From Gallionella sp. (GTDB lineage Bacteria > Pseudomonadota > Gammaproteobacteria > Burkholderiales > Gallionellaceae): a stretch of 64,000 bases of DNA. The notes under the pieces are model-generated. The model searched no databases and was not told the origin of the DNA. It saw nothing but the letters and a program-made list of their open reading frames with translations. Where the stretch lies: the NCBI GenBank assembly GCA_028714075.1, contig JAQTMZ010000008.1:134085-198084 (forward strand), written 5' to 3'. This document shows, piece after piece, positions 8,597 through 16,682 of this stretch (position 1 is its first letter; the number at the start of each line of letters is the position of its first letter). A program made the position numbers and the translations under genes.

Positions 8597-9087
8597 GCTG
8601 TTCTCCTTTGAGGTTGATTGGCCCGGACAACGCCTAACTGCATATATGCGGTTTCATCAATCTTGTAGTCGTAAGGATAGGTTTGCAGCACTGCTTTCAT
8701 TGGCATGTCTTCCTCGGTGATGTGTTTGATCAAACAATCCCACAAGAATTGGGCGTAGTGCTCCATCACAAATATGGTCGCTATGCTGTTTTTCTCATGT
8801 TCGTACCTTGTTAGATCAATCCCTGTGAAATCAATTTCTGCCTCCATATTCTGATGCGCTACCTTGTGCGCGGCGAAAGGAAAATTGAGCGCCTGCGCGA
8901 ACTGCTCCTCATTTACTTGATGATGGTTCATGCAACCCTTGAACAGTTTAAGCGCTCGTGACAATTCAAAACTGTCCCTTGCTTCAGCCACACAGGCTAT
9001 GTAATTTACCAATCCAATCAGGTTTTTATGATCGGAATCGATAACCGCATTCCCGACGCTCAATTGTTCTGTCCATGTCATATCCAT
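8593..9087 (-). CDS. bacteriohemerythrin (copy 2)
   Basis: About 164 residues, starting MDMTWTEQLSVGNAVIDSDH. Ligand motifs are as in copy 1: DSDHKNL, CMNHHQVNEEQ, FAAHKVAHQ, and EHYAQFL with HITEEDMP. An AAGGAGG sequence at 9093-9099 lies 5 bp before the chosen ATG; ATGs at 9090 and 9081 are alternatives. Compared with copy 1 it has an extra insertion (about 15 residues, around TGIDLTRYEHEKN) between the third and fourth helices. It also has a C-terminal tail after PYDYKID. The tail coding region also serves as ribosome-binding site for the 71-residue gene. The promoter carries module copy B. Confidence 0.93.
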   Translation of the reverse strand: MDMTWTEQLSVGNAVIDSDHKNLIGLVNYIACVAEARDSFELSRALKLFKGCMNHHQVNEEQFAQALNFPFAAHKVAHQNMEAEIDFTGIDLTRYEHEKNSIATIFVMEHYAQFLWDCLIKHITEEDMPMKAVLQTYPYDYKIDETAYMQLGVVRANQPQRRTA

Positions 9088-9179
9088 CATGTCCTCCTTG
9101 AAATTAACCGCTACGAGAATCGGCATATATCCCGGGGCTACGCCTTCATCACACTGCTTTGGCTGGAAAAATTTATGGC

Positions 9180-9274
9180 GGAACAATATTCCATCGCGCA
9201 CGGAATGCCTATCGGTGTTTGCCTGATTATGGAGTAGGAAGCAGGGAAATTTATTGTCAGTGTTTATCTGACAG
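9180..9274 (-). promoter_or_regulatory. shared bipartite upstream element, copy B
   Basis: Same 95-bp length and layout as copy A. The inverted repeat TGTCAG-N7-CTGACA is at 9255-9273 and the second half-element at 9215-9226, again 40 bp apart. The A/B identity is far above that of the flanking DNA, so it is either a duplicated promoter or under strong selection. The GGAA-rich end (GGAACAATATTCC, 9180-9192) is itself a near-palindrome. Confidence 0.7.
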
Positions 9275-9344
9275 CGCATAAAACACGGCGCGAGAAGCGA
9301 TTGGCGCCCTATAATTCAAGGTCGCCAGAAGGGCTATTTTAGTG

Positions 9345-9977
9345 CTATGGCAAGATCTGATTATCGACGGCGTAGCGCATCAGTTCTGCGTTGTTATGCA
9401 GGTGCATTTTTTCCAGGACACGGCTGCGGTAGGTGCTGACGGTTTTAGCGCTCAATTTTAAAATATCGGCAATTTCCGCAACAGTTTTGGCGGATGCGAG
9501 CAGCATAAAAATCTGGTACTCGCGGTTCGACAGGGTTTCATGCGCGAGCTTTCCGCTCGGCAAGCTAATTTCGCTGGCGAGCATTTCGGACACCGCCGGA
9601 GTAATATACCTATGCCCATTCAGCACGCTTTGCACCGCGGCCACCACCTCTTCCGGCGCACATTCCTTGTTCAGATAACCGGCCGCACCGGCCTTGATGA
9701 GGCGCACGGCATACTGGTCTTCGGGATAGGCGCTGAGGATCAGTACCGGCAATTTCGGCTTTTCCTTGCGCACCTGCTTGAGCATGTCGATGCCGTTCAT
9801 GCCGGGCATGGAAATATCGAGCAGCACCACATCGCAGTCGTTTCCGCGCAGCCAATTCAGCGCATCGATGCCATTGGCACAACTCGCCACAACTTCCATC
9901 GCGCCGTTTTTTTCCAGAATGAGTGCCAGTCCCTGGCGCACGGTGGCGTGGTCATCAGCGATCAGAATGCTAATCAT
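9345..9977 (-). CDS. NarL/LuxR-family response regulator
   Basis: 210 residues. The receiver domain has the acidic pair (ADDHATV), phospho-acceptor Asp in VVLLDISMPGMNG, Ser in LILSAYPED and Lys in YLNKE. The C-terminal LuxR-type helix-turn-helix reads LSNREYQIFMLLASAKTVAE then LKLSAKTVSTYRSRVLEKM. It starts by a 4-bp ATGA overlap with the sensor kinase gene, so the pair is certain. It is a DNA-binding transcription factor and a natural candidate to act on the repeated upstream elements at 7.4, 9.2 and 13.3 kb; that link is inference. Confidence 0.94.
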   Translation of the reverse strand: MISILIADDHATVRQGLALILEKNGAMEVVASCANGIDALNWLRGNDCDVVLLDISMPGMNGIDMLKQVRKEKPKLPVLILSAYPEDQYAVRLIKAGAAGYLNKECAPEEVVAAVQSVLNGHRYITPAVSEMLASEISLPSGKLAHETLSNREYQIFMLLASAKTVAEIADILKLSAKTVSTYRSRVLEKMHLHNNAELMRYAVDNQILP

Positions 9978-12793
9978 GTTTCCTCCTCTTCGTTGGCCGG
10001 CAGCGGCAATATTACCGTCACGTTAAACCCGCCACCGGGCGGGGTATTGAAGCTGATTTTGCCGCCCAACTGATCGACGCGCTCGCACATGCCGAGTATG
10101 CCATAGGGTATTGAAGTAACGGCGCGCTTTTTCGCCATACCGCACCCATTGTCGATGATCGACATGACCACTTCTTCGTCGTTGCGGTGAAATTCGATTT
10201 CCACACGGGATGCGCCGGAATGCCGCATCACATTGGTGAGTGCTTCCTGAACAATGCGGAACAGCGCAATCGAGCGCGGCTTGTCCAGCTCTTCCGCGCA
10301 GTCTTCGTCCGTGGCGCAGACACAATTCACCCGGCATTCGATGCCGGTACTCTTGTGGAATTGCGCGGCTTGCCATTCGAGCGCCGCCAGCAGGCCGAGA
10401 TCGTCGAGTATGGTCGGGCGCAGGCCGGTAATAACGCTGCGCATGACACCCATCGCGTTATCGATTAATTGCGACATCTCCCCGATACGCTTTAGAAGCG
10501 GCACGGCATCCTTGCATGCCGACAGTTCAGTTTTCAGCCAGTAGGTTTCCATTTTCAGGGCGGTCAGCGTGCCACCCAGATCGTCGTGGATTTCGCGCGC
10601 GATGCCGGTCTTTTCTTCCTCGCGCACGGATTGCAGGTGCGCGGCGAGATCATGCAGCCGCTGTTCCGCCTGTTTGCGCGCGGTGATATCGGCAACCGTT
10701 GACCGGCTCATCACATAATTGCCGCTGGCGTCATAAATGGCGGTCGCGCTTACAAGCCCGGTAAATGTCGTGCCATCCTTGCGAATTATTTCGAGCTCAA
10801 CGTCGTGAATAAATCCCTGCCGCTTTAATTGCGGAAAAGTTTCATGGAAGGTTTGAATGCCCGCAGGCATAAGCATATCCGTCAACTTCATTTTCCCGAT
10901 CACCTCGTCCCGCGTATAGCCCAGCCACGCGAGTTCAGTTTCGTTGATTATGAGGATGACGCCGTCTTTGTCCAGAGAGTGGTAACCGCAGGGGGCGTTG
11001 TTGTATAGGTCTTCAATTTTTTCCGCTAATTTATGCAGCCTTGCCTCGGCCTGCTTGCGCTCGGTGATATCCTGAATGACTGCCAGAAACGCAGGGTAGT
11101 CCCCCTGTATGAGCTGCAGGCGCACTTCCACCGGGTAAGTCGTGCCATCCTTGCGCCGGTGAACGGTTTCGAAATGCAGCAATGGTTGTTCGCCGCTGCG
11201 CAGCGGGGCAACCAGCTGCTCGAAGCTCTCCCGTGTGAACGATGGCTTGATATCCAGACAGGTGAGCTGGTTAAGCTCATCATCCGAGTAACCCAGGTTT
11301 TTCTCCGCGCCTTCGCTGGTCAGAAGAAAATGCAGCGAATCGGCATCGAACAGGTAGATTTCATTGAACGAGCCTTGCAGCAAACTGCCGAACTGCCGCA
11401 TCGATATTTCCGCCTGCTTGCGCTCGGTGATGTCGCGCACGATGGCCCACATCGCCTCGGGCTGGTTGTTTGCGTCACGAAGCAGAAAAACTTTCAATTC
11501 CACCGGCAACGTCGCCCCATTCTTGCGGATGAATTCCTTTTCGTACACCTCTGATTGACCGTGGGGAATAATCTGGTTTTTGACAATGCCCGCAGAAAGT
11601 TCAAGCCATTTCTCCGGGGTCAAATCCATATAGGTCATGCGTTTCAGCTCCTCGGCGGAATATCCCAGCATTTCCAGAAAGGTGTTATTGAAATCCAGCA
11701 ACCGCCCAGACATATCCACCATGACAAAGGCATCCATCATGCTCTCGTGAAGGCGGCGGTATCTGGTTTCGCTTTCCTGCAATTGCTTGTTCGCCAACCG
11801 GTCTGTTTGGTCTTTGCGCCACCACAGCCATACAATCATCCCCGCGAACACAATAAGGATCGCAGCAATAATCATCGCGACCCGCAGCAGTCTTTGGCTG
11901 TGCGCCACGGCCTCTTCGATATCCATCTTGACCACCATGCTCCAGGGTGTGTCCGGCACAGCGATGGCGTAGGCAGTAATGCGTTTACCACGGTAATCAT
12001 TGGCCTCAAGCAACCCGAAATGTCCGGTGACGGCTGATATGGCCGGCCAAGCCAGTGAGCTGGTGTCGGTGCTCAGCGGAACGCGCAGTTTGAGTGTGGT
12101 ATTTTTCTGGTGACGGAGTTCATTGAGAAACAGCACATCGCTACCGTCTTTGGTGACGAGCAGTGTTTCTGCCGTCTCGCTCTCTACCGGCCAGGTCTGG
12201 ATCAATTGAAACAGAAACTTCGGCTCGCTGCGCAGCACAACCATGCCCACAGCCCTCGTCCCGTCCGGACTCATGACCGGCACAAAGGTATCCAGTACCG
12301 GTTCATCCGGGGTAGCCGGATCGCCAAAATATATTTTAAAGAAAGGGTGAGAGCGTTCATGCATCGCGTGCAGTGCGATGGCTTTACCGGTTTCGGTCAA
12401 TATTCCGCTGCGGCCGGTATTCAGACGGATATTTGCTTCGGCATCAAGCGCCAACAATCCTCTGTATTGGTACGCTGCCATGACAGATTCCATCAGATGC
12501 TTCAGTATGGCCGGTGCGTTGCCACCCTGGTGCGCCAGCCAATGTTGCGCCGACGGGGTCGTTAAAAAGCTCGATATGACAGCCGCATCACTGCTGCGCT
12601 CCGCGAGGTACGACTGAATCTGATGGGTCTTTAGCTGACCGACGCTGACCAATGTTTTATTGGTGTCATTTTTTTCATTTGCCTTGATCTTCTCGAACAT
12701 CGCATAGCACGCCACGGCAATAAGAAACACGCATAGTAAAAAAATACCGATCGGCCAAAGAGGAGAAGTGCGATGTATCTGGCTATTGTTCAT
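9974..12793 (-). CDS. Cache-PAS-PAS-PAS sensor histidine kinase (HisKA_3)
   Basis: About 939 residues. A first membrane helix (IGIFLLCVFLIAVACYAMF) is followed by a periplasmic Cache-like domain and a second helix (MIIAAILIVFAGMIVWLWW). Three PAS/PAC domains follow, then a NarX/LiaS-type dimerisation domain with the phosphorylated histidine in AREIHDDLGGTLTAL. The ATPase domain has N and G boxes (QEALTNVMRHSG, DNGCGM, GILGMCERV). Start chosen at MNNSQIHRTSP; an extra 17-codon upstream extension is Arg/Cys-rich and unlikely. The multiple PAS domains leave the signal open (redox, O2 or a small ligand); no haem or flavin motif is obvious. Confidence 0.92.
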   Translation of the reverse strand: MNNSQIHRTSPLWPIGIFLLCVFLIAVACYAMFEKIKANEKNDTNKTLVSVGQLKTHQIQSYLAERSSDAAVISSFLTTPSAQHWLAHQGGNAPAILKHLMESVMAAYQYRGLLALDAEANIRLNTGRSGILTETGKAIALHAMHERSHPFFKIYFGDPATPDEPVLDTFVPVMSPDGTRAVGMVVLRSEPKFLFQLIQTWPVESETAETLLVTKDGSDVLFLNELRHQKNTTLKLRVPLSTDTSSLAWPAISAVTGHFGLLEANDYRGKRITAYAIAVPDTPWSMVVKMDIEEAVAHSQRLLRVAMIIAAILIVFAGMIVWLWWRKDQTDRLANKQLQESETRYRRLHESMMDAFVMVDMSGRLLDFNNTFLEMLGYSAEELKRMTYMDLTPEKWLELSAGIVKNQIIPHGQSEVYEKEFIRKNGATLPVELKVFLLRDANNQPEAMWAIVRDITERKQAEISMRQFGSLLQGSFNEIYLFDADSLHFLLTSEGAEKNLGYSDDELNQLTCLDIKPSFTRESFEQLVAPLRSGEQPLLHFETVHRRKDGTTYPVEVRLQLIQGDYPAFLAVIQDITERKQAEARLHKLAEKIEDLYNNAPCGYHSLDKDGVILIINETELAWLGYTRDEVIGKMKLTDMLMPAGIQTFHETFPQLKRQGFIHDVELEIIRKDGTTFTGLVSATAIYDASGNYVMSRSTVADITARKQAEQRLHDLAAHLQSVREEEKTGIAREIHDDLGGTLTALKMETYWLKTELSACKDAVPLLKRIGEMSQLIDNAMGVMRSVITGLRPTILDDLGLLAALEWQAAQFHKSTGIECRVNCVCATDEDCAEELDKPRSIALFRIVQEALTNVMRHSGASRVEIEFHRNDEEVVMSIIDNGCGMAKKRAVTSIPYGILGMCERVDQLGGKISFNTPPGGGFNVTVILPLPANEEEET

Positions 12794-12973
12794 TTTCGGC
12801 AAACAGCAGCGTCGCCGTACCCGCGGTCGGCATGGGCAGGACACCGGTAGTGACGCGCATGGTTAAATTTAAATCTTGCAGTCTCGTGGTGTTTTATGGG
12901 CATTTCTAAGAATCCAGATTTTCACCATTCCGTGCCCCCAATTCTGTTCCACAGAAAAAAAGGGGAGATGGCT

Positions 12974-13001
12974 GCCGGGGGCGCGACACCCCGGCTTTTT
13001 T
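12974..13001 (+). terminator. stem-loop with T-run on the plus strand
   Basis: GCCGGGG (12974-12980) pairs with CCCCGGC (12989-12995), followed by TTTTTT on the plus strand. For the minus-strand cold-shock gene just upstream the tract is on the wrong side. The nearest T-run on that strand is about 12 bases beyond the stem. It could be a weak terminator for the cold-shock gene or a stop for antisense transcription. Confidence 0.5.
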
Positions 13002-13018
13002 ACCGCATCAAGAACCGC

Positions 13019-13222
13019 TCAAGGAGCCTGGATGTTGGATGCCTGCTTGCCCTTGGGGCCTTGCGTCACTTCAAAGGTAACTTTTTGGCCTTCTTTGAGT
13101 GATTTGAAACCGCTCATGTTGATTGCGGAAAAGTGTGCGAACAAGTCGTCGCTGCCATCGTCTGGGGTGACAAAACCAAAACCCTTTGCGTCGTTAAACC
13201 ATTTAACTGTACCCGTTTTCAT
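13019..13222 (-). CDS. cold-shock protein, CspA family (copy 1)
   Basis: 67-residue single-stranded nucleic-acid-binding OB fold. It begins [18 protein letters not shown] with both RNP motifs ([15 protein letters not shown]). The second copy at 57972-58175 differs at only about five positions. Start set at MKTGT with GGAGA just upstream; the longer reading has no support. The leader has a GC hairpin right before the ribosome site, and farther up the third copy of the shared promoter element. A role in stress or O2 adaptation rather than only cold is suggested by that promoter sharing. Confidence 0.95.
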   Translation of the reverse strand: MKTGTVKWFNDAKGFGFVTPDDGSDDLFAHFSAINMSGFKSLKEGQKVTFEVTQGPKGKQASNIQAP

Positions 13223-13240
13223 GTGACTATCTCCGTATTG

Positions 13241-13261
13241 AAAAAGCGGGAAAACCCCCGC
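13241..13261 (-). promoter_or_regulatory. leader hairpin before cold-shock gene, copy 1
   Basis: On the gene strand GCGGG and CCCGC pair around GGTTTT and are followed at once by TTTTT, ending about 18 bp before the start codon. The second cold-shock gene has a matching hairpin at the equivalent place (57933-57947). The position fits an attenuator or a structure that folds with the ribosome-binding region. Confidence 0.5.
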
Positions 13262-13300
13262 AAGGTGACAATAGCGCATTGCACGTTAAGTGTGCTATAG

Positions 13301-13359
13301 GTGTTTGTCTGACGGCAGCGTAAGGTATAGGGAAATTTTTTGTCAGTGTTTATCTGACA
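13301..13359 (-). promoter_or_regulatory. shared bipartite upstream element, copy C
   Basis: The inverted repeat TGTCAG-N7-CTGACA (13341-13359) and the half-element GTGTTTGTCTGA (13301-13312) are 40 bp apart, exactly as in copies A and B. The flanking DNA is otherwise different. This third copy in a different sequence background marks the two short elements and their spacing as the conserved part. Confidence 0.7.
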
Positions 13360-13373
13360 GGATGCAAGTATGA

Positions 13374-13424
13374 ACACGGTGCGCCGCGCGGGTATCCGAG
13401 CAAAAGTTGCTCGTGCCCCTACAA
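13374..13424. repeat. GC-rich palindromic repeat with hairpin
   Basis: CACGGTGCGCCGCGCGGGTA resembles 6718-6750. It is followed by a small stem (GAGCAA / TTGCTC) and GTGCCCCTAC. It lies at the 3' end of udg. Probably an interspersed repeat; it might also end udg transcripts, but there is no convincing T-run at the right place. Confidence 0.45.
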
Positions 13425-14156
13425 TTTTTGAGTTGCATCCGGTATTTTTTGCATCACCTCCGTTGCCAGACACAAATCCTGCCACGCCTTGGCCTTCTCC
13501 ATCGGGCTGCGCAACAGATAGGCGGGGTGATAGGTGACGAGCAGCGGTACGCCACGGTAGTCGTGCCATACGCCGCGCAGCGAACCCAGCGGCGCATCGC
13601 GCCCCAGCAGTGCGGTGGCGGCGGTCTTGCCCAGCGCGACGATGAGCTTGGGCTTGATCAACTCGATCTGGCGTTGCAGGTAGGGCAGGCAGGTCGCGAT
13701 CTCGTCCGCTTCGGGCGTGCGGTTGCCCGGCGGACGGCATTTGACGATGTTGGCGATATACACATTTTTCCCGCGCCGGAGCTTGATCGCCAGCAGCATG
13801 TTGTCGAGCAGCTTGCCCGCCTGCCCGACGAACGGCTCGCCCTGCGCATCCTCGTCCGCACCCGGCCCTTCGCCGACGAACAGCCACTCGGCCCGCTCGT
13901 CGCCCACGCCAAATACCGTCTGCGTGCAACCGGCGCGCAGCTTGCAGGCGGTGCAATCGCGCACTTGTTGCTTGAGTTCCGCCCAGCCGAGGTTACCGAT
14001 TCCGGATACCGGTGCAACGGCAGCAGCCGGAGCAATCGCTTCAACCTCTGCCGTAACCGGCACAGACTGCTCCGCCACAACCGGCGCAGGCGGATTCCGC
14101 CGCACCCATTGCGGGTACAGGTTCAGTTCACGCAATACCGCTTCGTTTCTATCCAC
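13419..14156 (-). CDS. family 4 uracil-DNA glycosylase (Fe-S)
   Basis: 245 residues. Removes uracil from DNA in base-excision repair. The iron-sulfur Cys pair is in [10 protein letters not shown], with two later cysteines including [20 protein letters not shown] and a final [13 protein letters not shown] are the catalytic and substrate-gripping motifs of the family. A roughly 55-residue Ala/Pro/Val-rich linker precedes the domain. The start is GTG, overlapping the rimI stop by one base (TAGTG). It is the last gene of ispD?-ispF-tsaB-rimI-udg; the overlaps make tsaB-rimI-udg one transcript. Confidence 0.9.
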   Translation of the reverse strand: MDRNEAVLRELNLYPQWVRRNPPAPVVAEQSVPVTAEVEAIAPAAAVAPVSGIGNLGWAELKQQVRDCTACKLRAGCTQTVFGVGDERAEWLFVGEGPGADEDAQGEPFVGQAGKLLDNMLLAIKLRRGKNVYIANIVKCRPPGNRTPEADEIATCLPYLQRQIELIKPKLIVALGKTAATALLGRDAPLGSLRGVWHDYRGVPLLVTYHPAYLLRSPMEKAKAWQDLCLATEVMQKIPDATQKL

Positions 14157-14629
14157 TACCCCTCTCCCCCACCCCTCTCACGCTCGCGGGAGAGGGGCGA
14201 TAAATCGCATGCCATCATCAGCGCATCCTCGCTGCTGCCCGCATTCCGGTAATAACCGCGCCGCACACCGATCTCGCGGAACCCCGCGCTGCGGTACAAC
14301 GCAATCGCGGCCATGTTGGACGGGCGCACTTCGAGGAACACGCGCCGCAATTGCTTTGCGCGCGCCGCATCCAGCATCTCTGACAGTATCGCACGCCCCA
14401 ATCCCTTGCGCTGCTGTGCCGCCGCCACGCCGATGTTGAGCAGTTCTGCCTCGTCCGCCGCCGGCATCATGACCGCATAGCCGCGTATCTCGCCGCCCTC
14501 TTCATGCACGCTGCACATATAACCGCTGTCCAGCGCATCGGCAAAATTGCCGCGCGTCCACGGAAATCTTTGCACCGCCTGCTCGATGGCGAGCACCGCA
14601 TCCACATCGGCCTGCGTCATCGCGCGCAT
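14156..14629 (-). CDS. rimI: ribosomal-protein-alanine N-acetyltransferase RimI
   Basis: 157-residue GNAT fold. RimI acetylates the N-terminus of ribosomal protein S18. The acetyl-CoA loop is [11 protein letters not shown], with [18 protein letters not shown] as the conserved C-terminal signature. The last dozen residues ([10 protein letters not shown]...) are coded by a palindromic repeat and do not belong to the normal protein. It begins by TGATG overlap with the tsaB stop, the usual tsaB-rimI pairing. Confidence 0.88.
   Translation of the reverse strand: MRAMTQADVDAVLAIEQAVQRFPWTRGNFADALDSGYMCSVHEEGGEIRGYAVMMPAADEAELLNIGVAAAQQRKGLGRAILSEMLDAARAKQLRRVFLEVRPSNMAAIALYRSAGFREIGVRRGYYRNAGSSEDALMMACDLSPLSRERERGGGEG
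14158..14197. repeat. palindromic repeat forming the end of rimI
   Basis: CCCCTCTC (14172-14179) pairs with GAGAGGGG (14190-14197), with CACGCTCGCG between. This is a familiar interspersed bacterial palindrome. Here it supplies the last codons and stop of rimI. Confidence 0.7.
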
Positions 14630-15309
14630 CAGCGTTTTTCACGCTCGGAGGTCTTCAGCGCCACCTTGTCGCGCAGGTACAGCGGCAACGCCTCCGCCGC
14701 ATCCTTGCCGAGACCCTGCGCGAATTGTGCCGCGCCAAGCACGGCTATCGCCGCAGCCTGCGGTATGGCGGCGCCATCCGCGCCCTGCAGTTGCCCGGCA
14801 TATCGCCCGCTCAACTCCGCGCCGTACATGGCAAAACCGCTGCCTGCGCCGAACCAGCCAGCGCCCGAAACCGTCGGCACATGTTCCGGTTTGCATAAAC
14901 ACGGCGCGCTCGCTGTTGCCCAGACACCATCCTGTTTTTCATACGCGGCGTGGTAAATCTCGCCCATGCGCGCGTCCAGTGCGGCAATCACGCGCGGCTT
15001 GCCGGAAGCCTCCGCCAAGGCTTGCAGGGTACATATACCCGCCACCGGCAGACTCGCGCCGAACGCCAAGCCCTGCGTCGCCCCACACGCGATGCGCACT
15101 CCGGTAAACGAACCCGGCCCCATACCGAACGCGATGCCGTCCATGTCTTTGATGCCGAGACCCGCATCCTTGAGCAGCTTATCCAGCATCGCTATCAGCA
15201 TTTCGGAATGCTTCTGCCCGGCCAGCTCGCAATGCTCCACGACCGCGCCGTCCTGCCACAATGCGACCGAGCAATATTCGGTGGAGGTCTCTAAAGCAAG
15301 AACGCGCAT
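14629..15309 (-). CDS. tsaB: tRNA threonylcarbamoyladenosine protein TsaB
   Basis: 226 residues of the Kae1/TsaD-like ASKHA fold. TsaB dimerises with TsaD and TsaE to make t6A37 on ANN-decoding tRNAs. It starts [17 protein letters not shown], followed by HSEMLIAMLDKLL and GPGSFTGVRIA, all standard. The upstream TTG that would add one residue is unlikely. The ATG shares one base with the ispF stop (TGATG), and the end overlaps rimI in the same way. Confidence 0.93.
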   Translation of the reverse strand: MRVLALETSTEYCSVALWQDGAVVEHCELAGQKHSEMLIAMLDKLLKDAGLGIKDMDGIAFGMGPGSFTGVRIACGATQGLAFGASLPVAGICTLQALAEASGKPRVIAALDARMGEIYHAAYEKQDGVWATASAPCLCKPEHVPTVSGAGWFGAGSGFAMYGAELSGRYAGQLQGADGAAIPQAAAIAVLGAAQFAQGLGKDAAEALPLYLRDKVALKTSEREKR

Positions 15310-15785
15310 CAATTATCCGGCAGTAGCAACACCACCGCCTGCGCCGCGATCCCCTCGCCGCGCCCGCTGAATCCCAGTTGTTCTGTGGTGGTCGCCTTCA
15401 CATTGACGGCATTTTTCTCGACGCGCAGGTCGGCGGCGATATGCGCCACCATCTGGGGAATATGCGGCGCCATTTTGGGTGTCTGCGCGATGATGGTGGC
15501 ATCCACATTGCCGACGCGAAAGCCCTGCTCGCGCACCAGATGCAGCACCTCGCGCAGCAGGATGCGGCTATCGATATCCTTGAATTTGGTGTCGGTATCG
15601 GCGAAATGCCGGCCGATGTCGCCCAGCGCCGCCGCGCCGAGCAGCGCATCGCAGATTGCGTGCAGCAACACGTCGGCATCGGAATGGCCGAGCAGCCCCT
15701 TGTCATGGGGTATCTCCACGCCGCCGATGATCAGCTTACGCCCTGCTACCAGTTGGTGAACGTCAAAGCCTTGCCCTATACGCAT
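15309..15785 (-). CDS. ispF: 2-C-methyl-D-erythritol 2,4-cyclodiphosphate synthase
   Basis: 158 residues, full length. Forms MEcPP in the MEP isoprenoid pathway. Zinc ligands lie in GFDVHQL (D8, H10) and in [21 protein letters not shown] is the family signature, and [19 protein letters not shown] closes the protein. Separated from ispD by a palindromic repeat rather than by the usual overlap, so the two may be less tightly coupled than in related genomes. Confidence 0.97.
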   Translation of the reverse strand: MRIGQGFDVHQLVAGRKLIIGGVEIPHDKGLLGHSDADVLLHAICDALLGAAALGDIGRHFADTDTKFKDIDSRILLREVLHLVREQGFRVGNVDATIIAQTPKMAPHIPQMVAHIAADLRVEKNAVNVKATTTEQLGFSGRGEGIAAQAVVLLLPDN

Positions 15786-15810
15786 ATTTCACACCTTTAT
15801 CAAAAACACC

Positions 15811-15920
15811 CGTCCGCAGATTACACAGATGGACGCAGATTAAACCCATTTATCCCTTTGACCGTTATGCTCACAGCTACCCCAAAATTCAATCTGTAAA
15901 ATCTGCGTAATCTGCGGATA
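15811..15920. repeat. CCGCAGATTACGCAGATT-type palindrome, copy 1
   Basis: The left arm GTCCGCAGATTACACAGAT is matched by a right arm ending ATCTGCGTAATCTGCGGA, about 110 bp in all. The same family occurs at 35132-35229 and 39231-39370. This copy lies between ispF and ispD. Confidence 0.85.
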
Positions 15921-15936
15921 AAAGGTTTTTCTCCTG

Positions 15937-16611
15937 TCATTTTTTCAGCAGCAACTCCGCCAGCAATAAATCCTGCGGATAAGTCACCTTGAAATTACTC
16001 GATTCGCTCAATACCAGTTTCGGCTTCAAGCCCAGCGCCTCGACCGCCGAAGCTTCGTCCGTGACGTCGTTGCACTGTTGCAGCGCCTGTGCCAGCAACC
16101 CGGCGCGGAACATCTGCGGGGTCTGCGCCTGCCACAACTGTTCGCGGCTCTCGGTGCGCAGGATGCGTCCATCCGCGTCGGCGCGCTTCAGCGTGTCCGC
16201 CAGCGGCACGGCAAGGATGCCGCCCACCGCGTCATCGCGCAATGCGCCGATCAGCTTGGCCAGATGCGCCTGCGTCAGGCACGGGCGTGCCGCATCGTGC
16301 ACCAGCACCCAGTCGTCCGGCTCCAGCTCGGAAGCCAGCAAACCGTTCAACACGCTTTCCGCGCGCCGCTCCCCGCCGCAATACAGCGGCTGCAACTTGT
16401 CGCCGAAGCGCGTCCAGTCGTAACTGTGAAACAGCGTGTCATCGGGAGCCAGCACCACGAACACCGTGGTAATTTCCGGACAGGCACACAACGTTTTCAG
16501 CGCGTGAAAAATCATCGGCTGCCCGGCCAGCGGCAGATACTGTTTGGGCAACTCATGCCCCATGCGCGCGCCGAAACCGGCGGCAGGAACCAAAGCGTAG
16601 AATTCAGACAT
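15937..16611 (-). CDS. ispD: 2-C-methyl-D-erythritol 4-phosphate cytidylyltransferase
   Basis: 224 residues. Transfers CMP to MEP in isoprenoid synthesis. CTP loop [19 protein letters not shown], then [19 protein letters not shown] and [10 protein letters not shown] are the family motifs in order. Standard length. Paired with ispF downstream. Confidence 0.97.
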   Translation of the reverse strand: MSEFYALVPAAGFGARMGHELPKQYLPLAGQPMIFHALKTLCACPEITTVFVVLAPDDTLFHSYDWTRFGDKLQPLYCGGERRAESVLNGLLASELEPDDWVLVHDAARPCLTQAHLAKLIGALRDDAVGGILAVPLADTLKRADADGRILRTESREQLWQAQTPQMFRAGLLAQALQQCNDVTDEASAVEALGLKPKLVLSESSNFKVTYPQDLLLAELLLKK

Positions 16612-16682
16612 GGGCGCGATTGTAATGTAAAACCCCGGCGTACTGGCGGTGAACGGCCGGTGCCTCCGGTGAGAGCCGATTC

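Noticed and set aside
15386..15759. Plus-strand open frames over ispF and ispD
   Set aside because: Opposite strand is fully explained by two MEP-pathway enzymes.
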